NCBI RefSeq assembly: GCF_002858925.1
Contig: NZ_PJRS01000049.1
Span: 248,001-312,000, forward strand
Length of the DNA stretch: 64,000 bases
DNA from: Caulobacter zeae
GTDB lineage: Bacteria; Pseudomonadota; Alphaproteobacteria; Caulobacterales; Caulobacteraceae
Direction of reading: 5' to 3'
Numbering within the stretch: position 1 is the first letter of the stretch; each line of letters opens with the position of its first letter. Below the pieces are notes generated by a model. It was not told where the DNA came from. It worked only from the letters and a program-made list of their open reading frames with translations, and did not search any database. The translations under genes and the position numbers were made by a program. This document shows positions 7,876 to 16,679 of the stretch, piece after piece.

Positions 7876-8859
7876 ATGAGCAAGCCGACCATCGTACCGC
7901 AAGACCTTTCCCTGCCGTCCATCGCCAACATCAAGGCCGACGAGACCATGTTCGGGCATTTCCTCGACTGGCTGGGCAAGATCGCCGTCAACCTGGTGGT
8001 GGCCGCGATCATCGTGGTGGTCACCTTCTGGGCCGCCGGCTGGCTGGCCGGGGTGGCCAGGCGGGCGCTGGGCCGGGTGCATCGGACCAATCCCGACCCG
8101 ACCCTGGAGAGCTTCGTCTCGTCGCTGGTGCGCTACGCCATCGTCGCCGTCGGCCTGGTGGCGGTGCTGCAGCAGCTGGGCGTGCAGGCGACCTCGATCA
8201 TCGCCGTGCTGGGCGCGGCCTCGCTGGCCATCGGCCTGGCGTTGCAGGGCGCGCTGTCGAACGTGGCGGCCGGGGTGATGATCCTGCTGTTCCGCCCCTA
8301 TCGCGTCGGCGACGTCATCGAGACCGCCACACGCCAGGGCACGGTCAAGTCGCTCGACCTGCTGTTCACCGAGATCGCTACGCCCGACAACGTCAAGGTG
8401 ATGATCCCCAACAGCAAGGTGTTCGGCGACGTCATCCTCAACTACTCGACCCACCGCACGCGCCGGGCCGACATCCTGTTCAAGGTGCCGCTGAAGACCG
8501 ATCTCGTCGTGGTGCTGCAGAAGATGCGCGAGCGGGCCGAGCACGATCCCCGGGTGCGCAAGGATCCCGCGCCGATGATCGAGGTCACCGACCTGTCGGA
8601 GGTGTTCGCCCAGGCCGCCATCCGCGTCTGGACGGCCAAGGAGGACTTCGGCCCGGTCAAGACCGACCTCATGCTGGCCGCCCACCTGTGGGCCGAGGAC
8701 CCGACGCGGGAACTGCCGCCGCCCCGGGCCTCCAAGGCTCCGGACCCGTCGCCGGCCATGCCCGGCGACAAGGACCATCACCTGTTCAAGTTGCGAGCGC
8801 CGAGGAGAGGTCGGAAATCAGGTCCGAGCAGTCCTCAATCCCCACCGAAAGCCGAATGA
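7876..8859 (+). CDS. MscS-family small-conductance mechanosensitive channel
   Basis: Predicted 327 aa. After a roughly 30-residue N-terminus there is a membrane segment (VNLVVAAIIVVVTFWAAGWLAG), a second one (YAIVAVGLVAVLQQLGV), then the pore helix AVLGAASLAIGLALQGALSNVAAG, the Gly/Ala-packed TM3 of MscS. It is followed by the beta domain (FRPYRVGDVIE, FTEIATPDNVKVMIPNSKV). The protein relieves turgor on hypo-osmotic shock. I start at ATG 7876, preceded by GAGAG. An upstream ATG would run back towards the repeat element. The last about 24 codons, a proline- and basic-rich tail, overlap the convergent PLP-enzyme gene by 74 nt. Confidence 0.88.
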   Translation: MSKPTIVPQDLSLPSIANIKADETMFGHFLDWLGKIAVNLVVAAIIVVVTFWAAGWLAGVARRALGRVHRTNPDPTLESFVSSLVRYAIVAVGLVAVLQQLGVQATSIIAVLGAASLAIGLALQGALSNVAAGVMILLFRPYRVGDVIETATRQGTVKSLDLLFTEIATPDNVKVMIPNSKVFGDVILNYSTHRTRRADILFKVPLKTDLVVVLQKMRERAEHDPRVRKDPAPMIEVTDLSEVFAQAAIRVWTAKEDFGPVKTDLMLAAHLWAEDPTRELPPPRASKAPDPSPAMPGDKDHHLFKLRAPRRGRKSGPSSPQSPPKAE

Positions 8860-9961
8860 GGGTGTCGCTGATGCCCAGCGCCTTGCGCTGATCGGCGGGG
8901 ATCGAGGCGTGGGTCATGATCGCCGGATGCTCGATCAGGCTCTCGACCCCGCCCAGGCTCTCCGCCAACGTGAACAGGCGCGTGCGCTCCAGCACGCGCC
9001 GGGCCGTCGCCTCGTCGCCCTTCAGCTCCACCGAGATGACGCCGCCGAAGCCGCCGTGCATCTGGCGGCGGGCCAGGTCGTGCTGCGGGTGGGTTTCCAG
9101 GCCCGGATAGATGACCCGCTCGACGTCCTTGCGGGTGGCCAGCCACTGGGCGATCTCGAGCGCGCTGTCGCAGGCCCGCTGCATGCGCAGCGCCAGGGTC
9201 TTGACCCCGCGCAGGGCCAGGAAGCTGTCGAACGGTCCCAGCACCGCGCCGACGGCGTTCTGCAGGAACTTCAGCTTGTCGATCAGCTCGGGATTGTCGC
9301 CGACCACGGCCACGCCCGCGACCACGTCGGAATGGCCGTTCAGGTATTTGGTGGCCGAGTGCATGACGATGTCGAAGCCCAGCTCCAGCGGTCGCTGGAC
9401 GTAGGGGCTGGCGAAGGTGTTGTCGGCCACGGTGATCAGGCCGCGCTGCTTGGCCAGGGCCGCGATGGCCTCCAGGTCGGCCAGGCGCAGCATCGGGTTG
9501 GTCGGGGTCTCGACCCAAATCATCTTGGTCTCGGGCCGGATCGCCGCCTCGATGGCCGAGACGTCGCCCATGTCGACGAAGCTGAACGACAGGCCCGCCG
9601 AGCGCTTGCGCACCTTGTCGAACAGCCGGAACGAGCCGCCGTAGAGGTCGTCGCTGGCGATCACGTGGGCGCCGCTGTCGAGGATCTCCAGGATCGTCGA
9701 AGCCGCCGCCAGGCCCGAGGCGAAGGCGAAGCCGGCCGTCCCGCTCTCCAGGTCGGCGATGGCGCGCTCGAAGGCGAAGCGGGTCGGGTTCTGGCTGCGG
9801 CTGTACTCGAAGCCCTTGTGCTCGCCCGGGCTCGACTGGACGTAGGTCGAGGTGGCGTAGATCGGCACCATCACCGCGCCGGTCGTGGGATCGGGGAACT
9901 GGCCGCCGTGGATGGCGCGGGTGGCGAAGGCCAGGCGGTTCTTGCCGGGGATGTCGGTCAT
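8786..9961 (-). CDS. Cystathionine gamma-lyase / gamma-synthase family PLP enzyme
   Basis: 391 aa, full length for the Cys/Met metabolism PLP family. Visible motifs: YSRSQNPTR near the N-terminus, a segment with ASGLAAASTI, MIWVETPTNP, and the PLP-lysine motif SATKYLNGHSD with Lys near 205. It either cleaves cystathionine to cysteine (reverse transsulfuration) or makes it from an acyl-homoserine. The neighbouring cystathionine beta-synthase favours the lyase role, but motifs alone do not separate the two. It converges on MscS with a 74-nt coding overlap. Confidence 0.87.
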   Translation of the reverse strand: MTDIPGKNRLAFATRAIHGGQFPDPTTGAVMVPIYATSTYVQSSPGEHKGFEYSRSQNPTRFAFERAIADLESGTAGFAFASGLAAASTILEILDSGAHVIASDDLYGGSFRLFDKVRKRSAGLSFSFVDMGDVSAIEAAIRPETKMIWVETPTNPMLRLADLEAIAALAKQRGLITVADNTFASPYVQRPLELGFDIVMHSATKYLNGHSDVVAGVAVVGDNPELIDKLKFLQNAVGAVLGPFDSFLALRGVKTLALRMQRACDSALEIAQWLATRKDVERVIYPGLETHPQHDLARRQMHGGFGGVISVELKGDEATARRVLERTRLFTLAESLGGVESLIEHPAIMTHASIPADQRKALGISDTLIRLSVGIEDCSDLISDLSSALAT

Positions 9962-9974
9962 GCGGGAAGGGCTT

Positions 9975-10293
9975 TCATGGGGCGCTGTCGTCGGCGGACG
10001 GCAGCGTGCTCAGAATTTCCGGTAAGTCCTGGGATCCATGCAGGATGCGCATGATCACGGGTGGTCGGCGCTGGCAGTTGTAGACAAGGACATAGGGAAA
10101 GTCGGGCAGGAGCGAGAACCGATAGGGCTCGGGCGCATGCTCTGGGCGGCTCGCGCCGGTCATGGGGAAGCTTCCCAGCAGGGCCAGCGCCTATCTGGAA
10201 CCGGCGTGAAGCCTTCGGGCTGTCTCCGGCGATCCAGCTGGCCGCAGCCATCATGTCGCGGCGAGCCGTGGCTGAAAGCGTGGCGGGAGGCAT
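9975..10293 (-). pseudogene. ParE/RelE-family toxin gene, frameshifted
   Basis: The ATG at 10293 directly follows the antitoxin stop codon. The first 33 codons (ATLSATARRDMMAAASWIA, then SPKASRRFQ) match the helical N-terminus of ParE toxins. Near 10190 that frame leaves the family. The ParE C-terminus continues in another frame to TGA at 9975: ALALLGSFPMTGASRPEHA, then PYRFSLLPDFPYVLVYN and VIMRILHGSQDLPEIL. Removing one G in the ATAGGCG stretch would rejoin the two halves into a protein of about 105 aa, close to family length. So it is either a genuine inactivating single-base insertion or a sequencing error. The cognate ParD looks intact. Confidence 0.7.
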
Positions 10294-10557
10294 CTATTCG
10301 GCGGCGTGGGCTTCGGCGGCCTCGATGATGGCGTCCAGATCCGCCATGACCTCCTCGAGCGTGAACACCTCTCCCCGGTCGGCCTCGTCCTCGGCGTCCT
10401 TGAGCGACTGCAAGAAGGCTTGCCGTTTCTGCTCCTGGTGTTGCAGCAGGCGCAGGCTGGCCTCGACGACTTCGTTGACGTCGCCGAAACGCCCGTCCGC
10501 CACGCAATCCTCGGCGAACTTCTCCAAGGCGGGCGTCAGTTTCACCTGGATGGTCAT
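10294..10557 (-). CDS. parD: ParD-like type II antitoxin (ribbon-helix-helix)
   Basis: 87 aa. The N-terminal MTIQVKLTPALEKFAEDCV followed by GRFGDVNEVVEASLRLLQ is the ribbon-helix-helix DNA-binding fold of ParD antitoxins. The acidic tail (DAEDEADRGEVFTLEEVMA) is the toxin-binding part. AGAGGG lies about 6 nt before the ATG. Its stop abuts the toxin ATG with no gap, as in typical parDE operons, and the protein probably represses this operon. The adjacent toxin frame is broken (9975-10293), so the antitoxin may be an orphan. Confidence 0.85.
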   Translation of the reverse strand: MTIQVKLTPALEKFAEDCVADGRFGDVNEVVEASLRLLQHQEQKRQAFLQSLKDAEDEADRGEVFTLEEVMADLDAIIEAAEAHAAE

Positions 10558-10615
10558 GCGACCCTCTTGTCGATTTCGATCGCAGCATGACTCTGTGGGA
10601 ACAAAACCGCAACCA

Positions 10616-12028
10616 TCACGCCTCCAGCCGCAGGTGGTTGAGCAGGTCGACGCGAGTGATGACGCCGACGAACTCGTCGCCGTCGACGACCAGGGCCACC
10701 TCGTCGCGGTCGAACACCTCGGGCAGGGCCTCGACGCCCTGGTGGGCCTGCAGGGTGTTGATCTCGCGGGTCATGGCCTGGGCGACGGGGGTCTTGAAGC
10801 GGGCGCCCCGGTGCTCTTCGTGGTGCTCATCGCCGCCCTCGACGGCGGCCAGGATGTCGCTCTCGTCGAGGATGCCCACCAGCCTGCCGTGGTCGACCAC
10901 CGGCAGCTGGCTGATGTCGGACGAGCGCATGCGGTTGTAGGCGGTCAGCAGCGTGTCCTGCGGGCCGATGGCGATCACCCCGCCGTCGGCGTAGCGCTTG
11001 GCGATCAGGTCGCGCAGGTCGCCGTGCAGCTCGCGCTGGTCGAAGCCGTGCGCGGCCAGCCACATGTCGTTGAACATCTTGGTCAGGTACTTGGCGCCGG
11101 TGTCGCAGACCAGGGTGACCACCCGCTGGGCCTGCGTCTGCTCGCGGCAGTATTTCAGGGCCGCGGCCAGCAGGCAGCCCGAGGACGAGCCGGCCAGCAC
11201 GCCTTCCTTGCGCAGCAGCTCGCGGGCGGTGTCGACGCTCTCGCGGTCGCTGATCGAATAGGCCTTCGAGACAAGGTCCATCTGGGCGTTGTCGGGGATG
11301 AAGTCCTCGCCGATGCCCTCGACGATCCACGAGCCGGCCTCGCCATAGGTCCCGGTGGCCACGTAGTCGCAGAGGATCGAGCCGACCGGGTCGGCCAGCA
11401 CCATCTTCGTCTTGGGAGAGTGGGCGGCCATGTAGCGGCCGACGCCCGTCAGGGTGCCGCCCGAGCCGACGCCGACCACCACCGCGTCGACGTCGCCGTC
11501 CATCTGCGCGAGGATCTCAGGGCCGGTGCCGGTTTCGTGGGCCAGCGGATTGGCCGGGTTGGAGAACTGGTTGACGTAGATCGCGCCGGGGATCGACTGG
11601 GCCAGGGCCTGGGCCATGTCCTGGTAGTATTCGGGGTGGCCCTTGCCGACGTCGCTGCGGGTCAGGCGCACGTCCACGCCCATGGCCCGCAGGTGCAGGA
11701 TCTTCTCGCGCGCCATCTTGTCGGGAACGATCAGGATCAGCTTGTAGCCCTTCAGCGTCGCCACCTGCGCCAGGCCAAGGCCGGTGTTGCCGGCGGTGGC
11801 CTCGATGATCGTCCCGCCCGGCTTGAGGCTGCCGTCGGCCTCGGCCGCCTCGATCATCGAGCGGGCCACGCGATCCTTGATCGAGCCGCCGGGGTTCTGG
11901 CTTTCCAGCTTCAGGAACAGCCGGCAGGGGCCGGTGTCGAGGTTGCGCACCTCCAGCATCGGCGTGCGGCCGATCAGGTCGAGCGCGGAACCGGCGACCG
12001 GAGGAAGGGCGGATTTGGGGTCGTTCAT
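10616..12028 (-). CDS. Cystathionine beta-synthase with C-terminal CBS domain pair
   Basis: Predicted 470 aa. PLP enzyme that condenses serine with homocysteine to cystathionine. The N-terminal fold-type II catalytic domain has LIGRTPMLEV, QNPGGSIKDRVA with PLP-lysine Lys51, EATAGNTGLGLA and GVGSGGTLTGVGRY. Residues about 340-470 form two CBS modules (RSSDISQLPVVDHGRLVGIL and ALVVDGDEFVGVITRVDLL) that usually bind adenosyl ligands. There is no N-terminal haem-binding extension. I start at ATG 12028 (MNDPKS); a longer frame to 12151 adds 41 non-family residues and overlaps the next gene. It pairs with the lyase at 8786-9961, though a toxin-antitoxin pair lies between them. Confidence 0.9.
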   Translation of the reverse strand: MNDPKSALPPVAGSALDLIGRTPMLEVRNLDTGPCRLFLKLESQNPGGSIKDRVARSMIEAAEADGSLKPGGTIIEATAGNTGLGLAQVATLKGYKLILIVPDKMAREKILHLRAMGVDVRLTRSDVGKGHPEYYQDMAQALAQSIPGAIYVNQFSNPANPLAHETGTGPEILAQMDGDVDAVVVGVGSGGTLTGVGRYMAAHSPKTKMVLADPVGSILCDYVATGTYGEAGSWIVEGIGEDFIPDNAQMDLVSKAYSISDRESVDTARELLRKEGVLAGSSSGCLLAAALKYCREQTQAQRVVTLVCDTGAKYLTKMFNDMWLAAHGFDQRELHGDLRDLIAKRYADGGVIAIGPQDTLLTAYNRMRSSDISQLPVVDHGRLVGILDESDILAAVEGGDEHHEEHRGARFKTPVAQAMTREINTLQAHQGVEALPEVFDRDEVALVVDGDEFVGVITRVDLLNHLRLEA

Positions 12029-12114
12029 GGCGCGACTCTGGGGCAGGGCGAAACGATCACCCTGTGTAACGCCCAAAACCGGAAACAGGAAACGCCGTTC
12101 TGAAAGCCTGGCCG

Positions 12115-12348
12115 TCAGGCCCCGGCGGCGGCCAGCCGGTCCATCCGCCATTCGCGGGCGAATTTCTTGCCGACGCCGACGTCCTCGAACACCACCTTGC
12201 GGCGCTCGGCGCCCAGTTCGGGGGTGTTGTGGATCATCACGAACGGAAAGCCGTTGCTGGCCAGGAAGCTCTGCACGAAGCGCGAGAAGCGCAGGGCTTC
12301 CTCGGCCGAGGCCAGGCAGATGTCGACGGCGATGTCGGCGGCTTTCAT
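12115..12348 (-). CDS. Small conserved-looking hypothetical protein, 77 aa
   Basis: Begins MKAADIAVDICLASAEEALR and ends REWRMDRLAAAGA. It is soluble, with mixed helix and strand character and no signal peptide or membrane segment. Codon use is like its neighbours (G/C at third positions). The start ATG 12348 is preceded by GAGCGC; an upstream extension to 12426 is arginine-rich and improbable. It lies 86 nt upstream of the cystathionine beta-synthase gene on the same strand. I do not recognise the family. Confidence 0.55.
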   Translation of the reverse strand: MKAADIAVDICLASAEEALRFSRFVQSFLASNGFPFVMIHNTPELGAERRKVVFEDVGVGKKFAREWRMDRLAAAGA

Positions 12349-12424
12349 GGGCGCGCTCCTCAGAACTCGAGGTTTCCCGACCCTAACGCGCCAGTTCGCG
12401 TTTGCGAACCACCTTCGCAGTCGC

Positions 12425-12457
12425 AAAAAGAAACGGCCCCGGACGAATCCGGGGCCG
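12425..12457 (-). terminator. Rho-independent terminator of the transaldolase gene
   Basis: Perfect 10-bp stem CGGCCCCGGA / TCCGGGGCCG (12434-12443 and 12448-12457) with a CGAA loop. On the minus strand it is followed by TTTCTTTTT (complement of 12425-12433). It lies 45 nt after the transaldolase stop. Confidence 0.85.
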
Positions 12458-12501
12458 CGCCTTGAGCCGCAAGGGATTGCGGCGATCAGAAAATTGTCGA
12501 C

Positions 12502-13155
12502 CTAGAGGATCGACTGGCCGGTGCTGGCCCAGTCCTTCAGGAACTGCTCGAGGCCCTTGTCGGTTAGCGGGTGCTTGAACATGTCGCCGAACACCGCCGG
12601 CGGGATGGTGACGACGTCGGCGCCGGCGATGGCGGCTTCCTTGACGTGGTTGGTGTTGCGCACCGAGGCGGCCAGGATCTCGGTCTCGTAACCGTAGTTG
12701 TCGTAGATGGCGCGGATGTCGCGGATCAGGTCCATGCCGTCGAAGCCGTAGTCGTCGAGGCGGCCGATGAACGGCGAGACGTAGGTCGCGCCGGCCTTGC
12801 CGGCCAGCAGGGCCTGGGCCGGCGAGAAGCACAGGGTGACGTTGGTCTTGACGCCTTCGTTGGCGAAGTGGCCGCAGGCGATCAGGCCATCGCGGGTCAG
12901 CGGCAGCTTGATCACGACGTTGGGGGCGATCTGGGCCAGCTTGGCGCCTTCGGCGATCATGGCGTCGGCGGTGGTGGCGGCGACTTCGGCGCTGATCGGG
13001 CCGGGGACCAGGTCGCAGATCTCGGCGATCACTTCGAGCATCGGACGGCCCGACTTGGCGATCAGGGTCGGGTTGGTGGTGACGCCGTCGATCAGGCCGG
13101 TCGCGGCGAAGTCGGCGATGACCTTGGTGTCGGTGCTGTCGAGGAAGATCTGCAT
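12502..13155 (-). CDS. tal: Transaldolase, small FSA/TalC type
   Basis: 217 aa, the size of the short decameric transaldolase / fructose-6-phosphate aldolase class. The N-terminus is MQIFLDSTDTKVI, followed by DGVTTNPTLIAKSG. The Schiff-base lysine is Lys83 in NVVIKLPLT. Later motifs NVTLCFSPAQALLAGKAGA and YVSPFIGRLDD are typical. It moves three-carbon units in the non-oxidative pentose phosphate pathway, the same pathway as the transketolase at 21471. Transaldolase and FSA activities cannot be separated by eye. It ends in a clear terminator. Confidence 0.9.
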   Translation of the reverse strand: MQIFLDSTDTKVIADFAATGLIDGVTTNPTLIAKSGRPMLEVIAEICDLVPGPISAEVAATTADAMIAEGAKLAQIAPNVVIKLPLTRDGLIACGHFANEGVKTNVTLCFSPAQALLAGKAGATYVSPFIGRLDDYGFDGMDLIRDIRAIYDNYGYETEILAASVRNTNHVKEAAIAGADVVTIPPAVFGDMFKHPLTDKGLEQFLKDWASTGQSIL

Positions 13156-13231
13156 GGCTCTGCGCGCGGGCCTTGTTGTTGTGGAGAATTTGCAGCGGGT
13201 TTAGCCCCTCGGGGGCCGCCGCGCCAGGATT

Positions 13232-14107
13232 TCAGATTTCGCCGTCCGCCAGTTGGCGCAGATAGCGGTGGTAGCCGGTCTTGGGGGTCTCGCCGGCCAG
13301 GGCGCGCAGCTGGTCGGCGTCGATGAAGCCCATCTGGAAGGCCACTTCCTCGACGCAGCCGATGCGGAAGCCCTGCCGCAGCTCGATGGCGCGCACGTAC
13401 TCGGCGGCCTCCATCAGGGAGTCGTGGGTGCCGGTGTCGAACCAGGCGTAGCCCCGGCCCAGCCGCTCGACCGTCAGGTCGCCGGCGTCGAGATAGGCGC
13501 GGTTGACGTCGGTGATCTCAAGTTCGCCGCGCGCCGAGGGTTTCAGGCTCCTGGCGATGGCCGAAGCCTGGCCGTCGTAGAAATAGAGTCCGGTCACGGC
13601 GTGGCGCGAGCGCGGCCTGGCCGGCTTTTCCTCGATGCTCAGGGCCCGGCCGTCGGGGCCGATCTCGACGACGCCGTAGCGCTGCGGATCCACCACGCTG
13701 TAGCCGAACACGGTCGCGCCGCTCTGGCGTCCGGCCGCCTTCTGCAGGAGGTCGGCGAAGCCGGCGCCGAAGAAGATGTTGTCGCCCAGCACCACGGCGC
13801 TGTCGGCGCCGTCGAGGAAGTCCTCGCCGAGAATGAGCGCCTGGGCGATGCCGTCGGGAGACGGCTGGGGCTTGTATTCGATACGCAGGCCCAGTTGCGA
13901 GCCGTCGCCCAGCAAGCGCCGGAACGCGGTCTCGTCATGCGGATTGGTGACGATCAGGATCTCGCGCACCCCGGCCAGCATCAGGGTGGTCAGCGAGTAG
14001 TAGATCATCGGCTTGTCGTAGACCGGCAGCAGCTGCTTGCTAACAGCCAGGGTCAGGGGCGCCAGCCGGCTGCCAGAGCCGCCGGCGAGGATGATCCCAC
14101 GCCTCAT
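13232..14107 (-). CDS. rfbA: Glucose-1-phosphate thymidylyltransferase
   Basis: First step of dTDP-L-rhamnose synthesis: dTTP + glucose-1-phosphate to dTDP-glucose. 291 aa, standard length. Nucleotide-binding motif AGGSGSRLAPLT, then SKQLLPVYDKPMIYYSLTTL, QPSPDGIAQA, VVLGDNIFFG, SIEEKPARPRS and YAWFDTGTHDSL, all RfbA hallmarks. Its ATG overlaps the rfbD stop by 4 nt. Gene order is rfbB-rfbD-rfbA on the minus strand; rfbC is not here but at 62 kb. Confidence 0.95.
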   Translation of the reverse strand: MRRGIILAGGSGSRLAPLTLAVSKQLLPVYDKPMIYYSLTTLMLAGVREILIVTNPHDETAFRRLLGDGSQLGLRIEYKPQPSPDGIAQALILGEDFLDGADSAVVLGDNIFFGAGFADLLQKAAGRQSGATVFGYSVVDPQRYGVVEIGPDGRALSIEEKPARPRSRHAVTGLYFYDGQASAIARSLKPSARGELEITDVNRAYLDAGDLTVERLGRGYAWFDTGTHDSLMEAAEYVRAIELRQGFRIGCVEEVAFQMGFIDADQLRALAGETPKTGYHRYLRQLADGEI

Positions 14108-14984
14108 GTGTCCAGTCCTTCGGCGATGATTTGGTCGGCGGCGCGCGCCACGGCGCTAGTCCAGGGCTCGGCTTGCCAGCCGAAAACGGCGGAAACCCGG
14201 CTGTTGTCGAGCGCGCCGTTGAGCGGCCGCGCGGCGGGCTCGGGAAAGTCGCGCTTGGCGATCGGCGACAGCCGCGCGCGGGTCTGCGGGTCGCGGGCCA
14301 GGGCGGCGGCGGCCAGGTCGTGACGCGAGGTCGCCCCGCCGTTGGTGAAGTGGAACAGGCCGAAGGCCGGATCGCCCGCGTCAGCCGCGGCCCAGCGCGG
14401 CGCGGCGGCCAGGATGAAGTCGGCCAGGGCTGCCGCGTCGGTCGGGCAGCCGTACTGGTCGGCCACCACGCGCAGCTCGTCCCGCGCGCGGCCCAGTTGC
14501 AGCATGGTGCGGATGAAGTTGCGGCCAAAGCGCGAGAACACCCAGGACACCCGCAGCACCACGCCTTTTTCCCAGGCCAGGACGGCGGTCTCGCCGTCCA
14601 GCTTGGTCGCGCCGTAGACCGACAGCGGGTTGGGCGCGTCGTCCTCGCGATAGGGGCGGTCGAGGGCGCCGTCGAACACGCAGTCGGTCGACAGGTGGAC
14701 GAGCGGCAGGCCGCGGGCCGCGCAGGCCCTGGCCATGGCGGCGGGGGCCAGGGCGTTGGCGGCGCGGGCCGCCTCGGGCTCGGCCTCGGCCTTGTCGACC
14801 AGGGTGAAGGCGGCGCAGTTGACCACGAGGTCGCAGTCGGTTTTCGCGATCGCCGCCTCGATCGCGGCTGCGTCGGCGAGATCCACCTCGTTGCGCGAGA
14901 GCGGAACGAGAACGGCGCGACCCGGCGCGGCGGCGATCATCGCCCGCGAAACCTGGCCGGTGGCGCCGAACTGCAGGATCCGGA

Positions 14985-14988
<4 letters not shown>
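14104..14988 (-). CDS. rfbD: dTDP-4-dehydrorhamnose reductase
   Basis: Last step to dTDP-L-rhamnose, NAD(P)H dependent. Predicted 294 aa from GTG 14988, which overlaps the rfbB stop (GTGA). Extended SDR fold: N-terminal ILQFGATGQVS nucleotide loop, NCAAFTLVDKAE, HLSTDCVFDGAL, and the catalytic YGATKLDGE (YxxxK). VLRVSWVFSRFGRNFIRTML is also family-typical. A longer frame exists upstream but lies inside rfbB. Confidence 0.93.
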
Positions 14989-16030
<1,042 letters not shown>

Positions 16031-16034
<4 letters not shown>

Positions 16035-16579
16035 GCCGGGCCTCCCGGGCCGGCCGGGAAACGCCGGCCGAGCTTGGTTCTGAGAAAGTGCAGCAAGTCG
16101 CCGCCCGTGAACAGGAAGCCTTCGACGCCGGCCCGTCGAGCGGCCTCGACGTCGCTGTCGTTGTCGCCGACCAGCACGCATTCCTGCGGCGACAGGCCGG
16201 CCTCGGCCAGGCCGCGCAGGATCATCCCGGGGTTGGGCTTGCGGTCGGGATGATCGTCGCAGCGATAGGCCTCAACCACGGCGTCCTTATGGAACGGGCA
16301 GTGATAGAAGGCGTCGACCTGGCCGCCGAGACGCCGCAGGTCGCCTTGCATGTGCGCGTGCAGGGCGTGGACCGCCTCCTCGCCGTAGTAGCCGCGCGCG
16401 ACGCCGGACTGGTTGGTGACCACGATGCAGCGGACGCCCGCCAGGGTCAGGGCCGCGATCGCTTCGCGGGCGCCGGGGACCCATTCCAGGTCGGCCGGAT
16501 CGTGGACGTAGCCCCGGTCGACATTGAGGACGCCGTCGCGATCGAAGAAGACGGCCTTCAAGGGGTTGTGGTCATGCAT
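16031..16579 (-). CDS. gmhB: D,D-heptose 1,7-bisphosphate phosphatase (HAD family)
   Basis: 182 aa. Removes the C7 phosphate of D-glycero-D-manno-heptose 1,7-bisphosphate in the ADP-heptose pathway for LPS inner core. HAD motif I FFDRDGVLN, motif II VVTNQSGVARG, a metal-binding loop with CPFHKDAVVEAYRCDDH, then RKPNPGMI and VGDNDSDVEAARRAG. It is first in the gmhB-rfbB-rfbD-rfbA run, with all junctions overlapping by 4 nt. A related HAD enzyme could act on another sugar phosphate, but the loop cysteines favour GmhB. Confidence 0.88.
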
Positions 16580-16625
16580 GTTGTCTCGCCATTACGCGAC
16601 GGCCCGGTCGGTCACAAGCCGAGGC

Positions 16626-16653
16626 TTGCGTAGCGGCGCCCGGACGCTAGAAA
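16626..16653 (+). promoter_or_regulatory. Candidate promoter of the AGE-family gene
   Basis: TTGCGT at 16626-16631, a 14-nt spacer, then GCTAGAAA at 16646-16653, matching seven of eight positions of GCTANAWC. A transcription start about 6 nt further on would leave a leader of roughly 20 nt. GGAG lies 7 nt before the ATG. Confidence 0.5.
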
Positions 16654-16679
16654 ACCGCTCGACTCTACTGGAGAACAGC

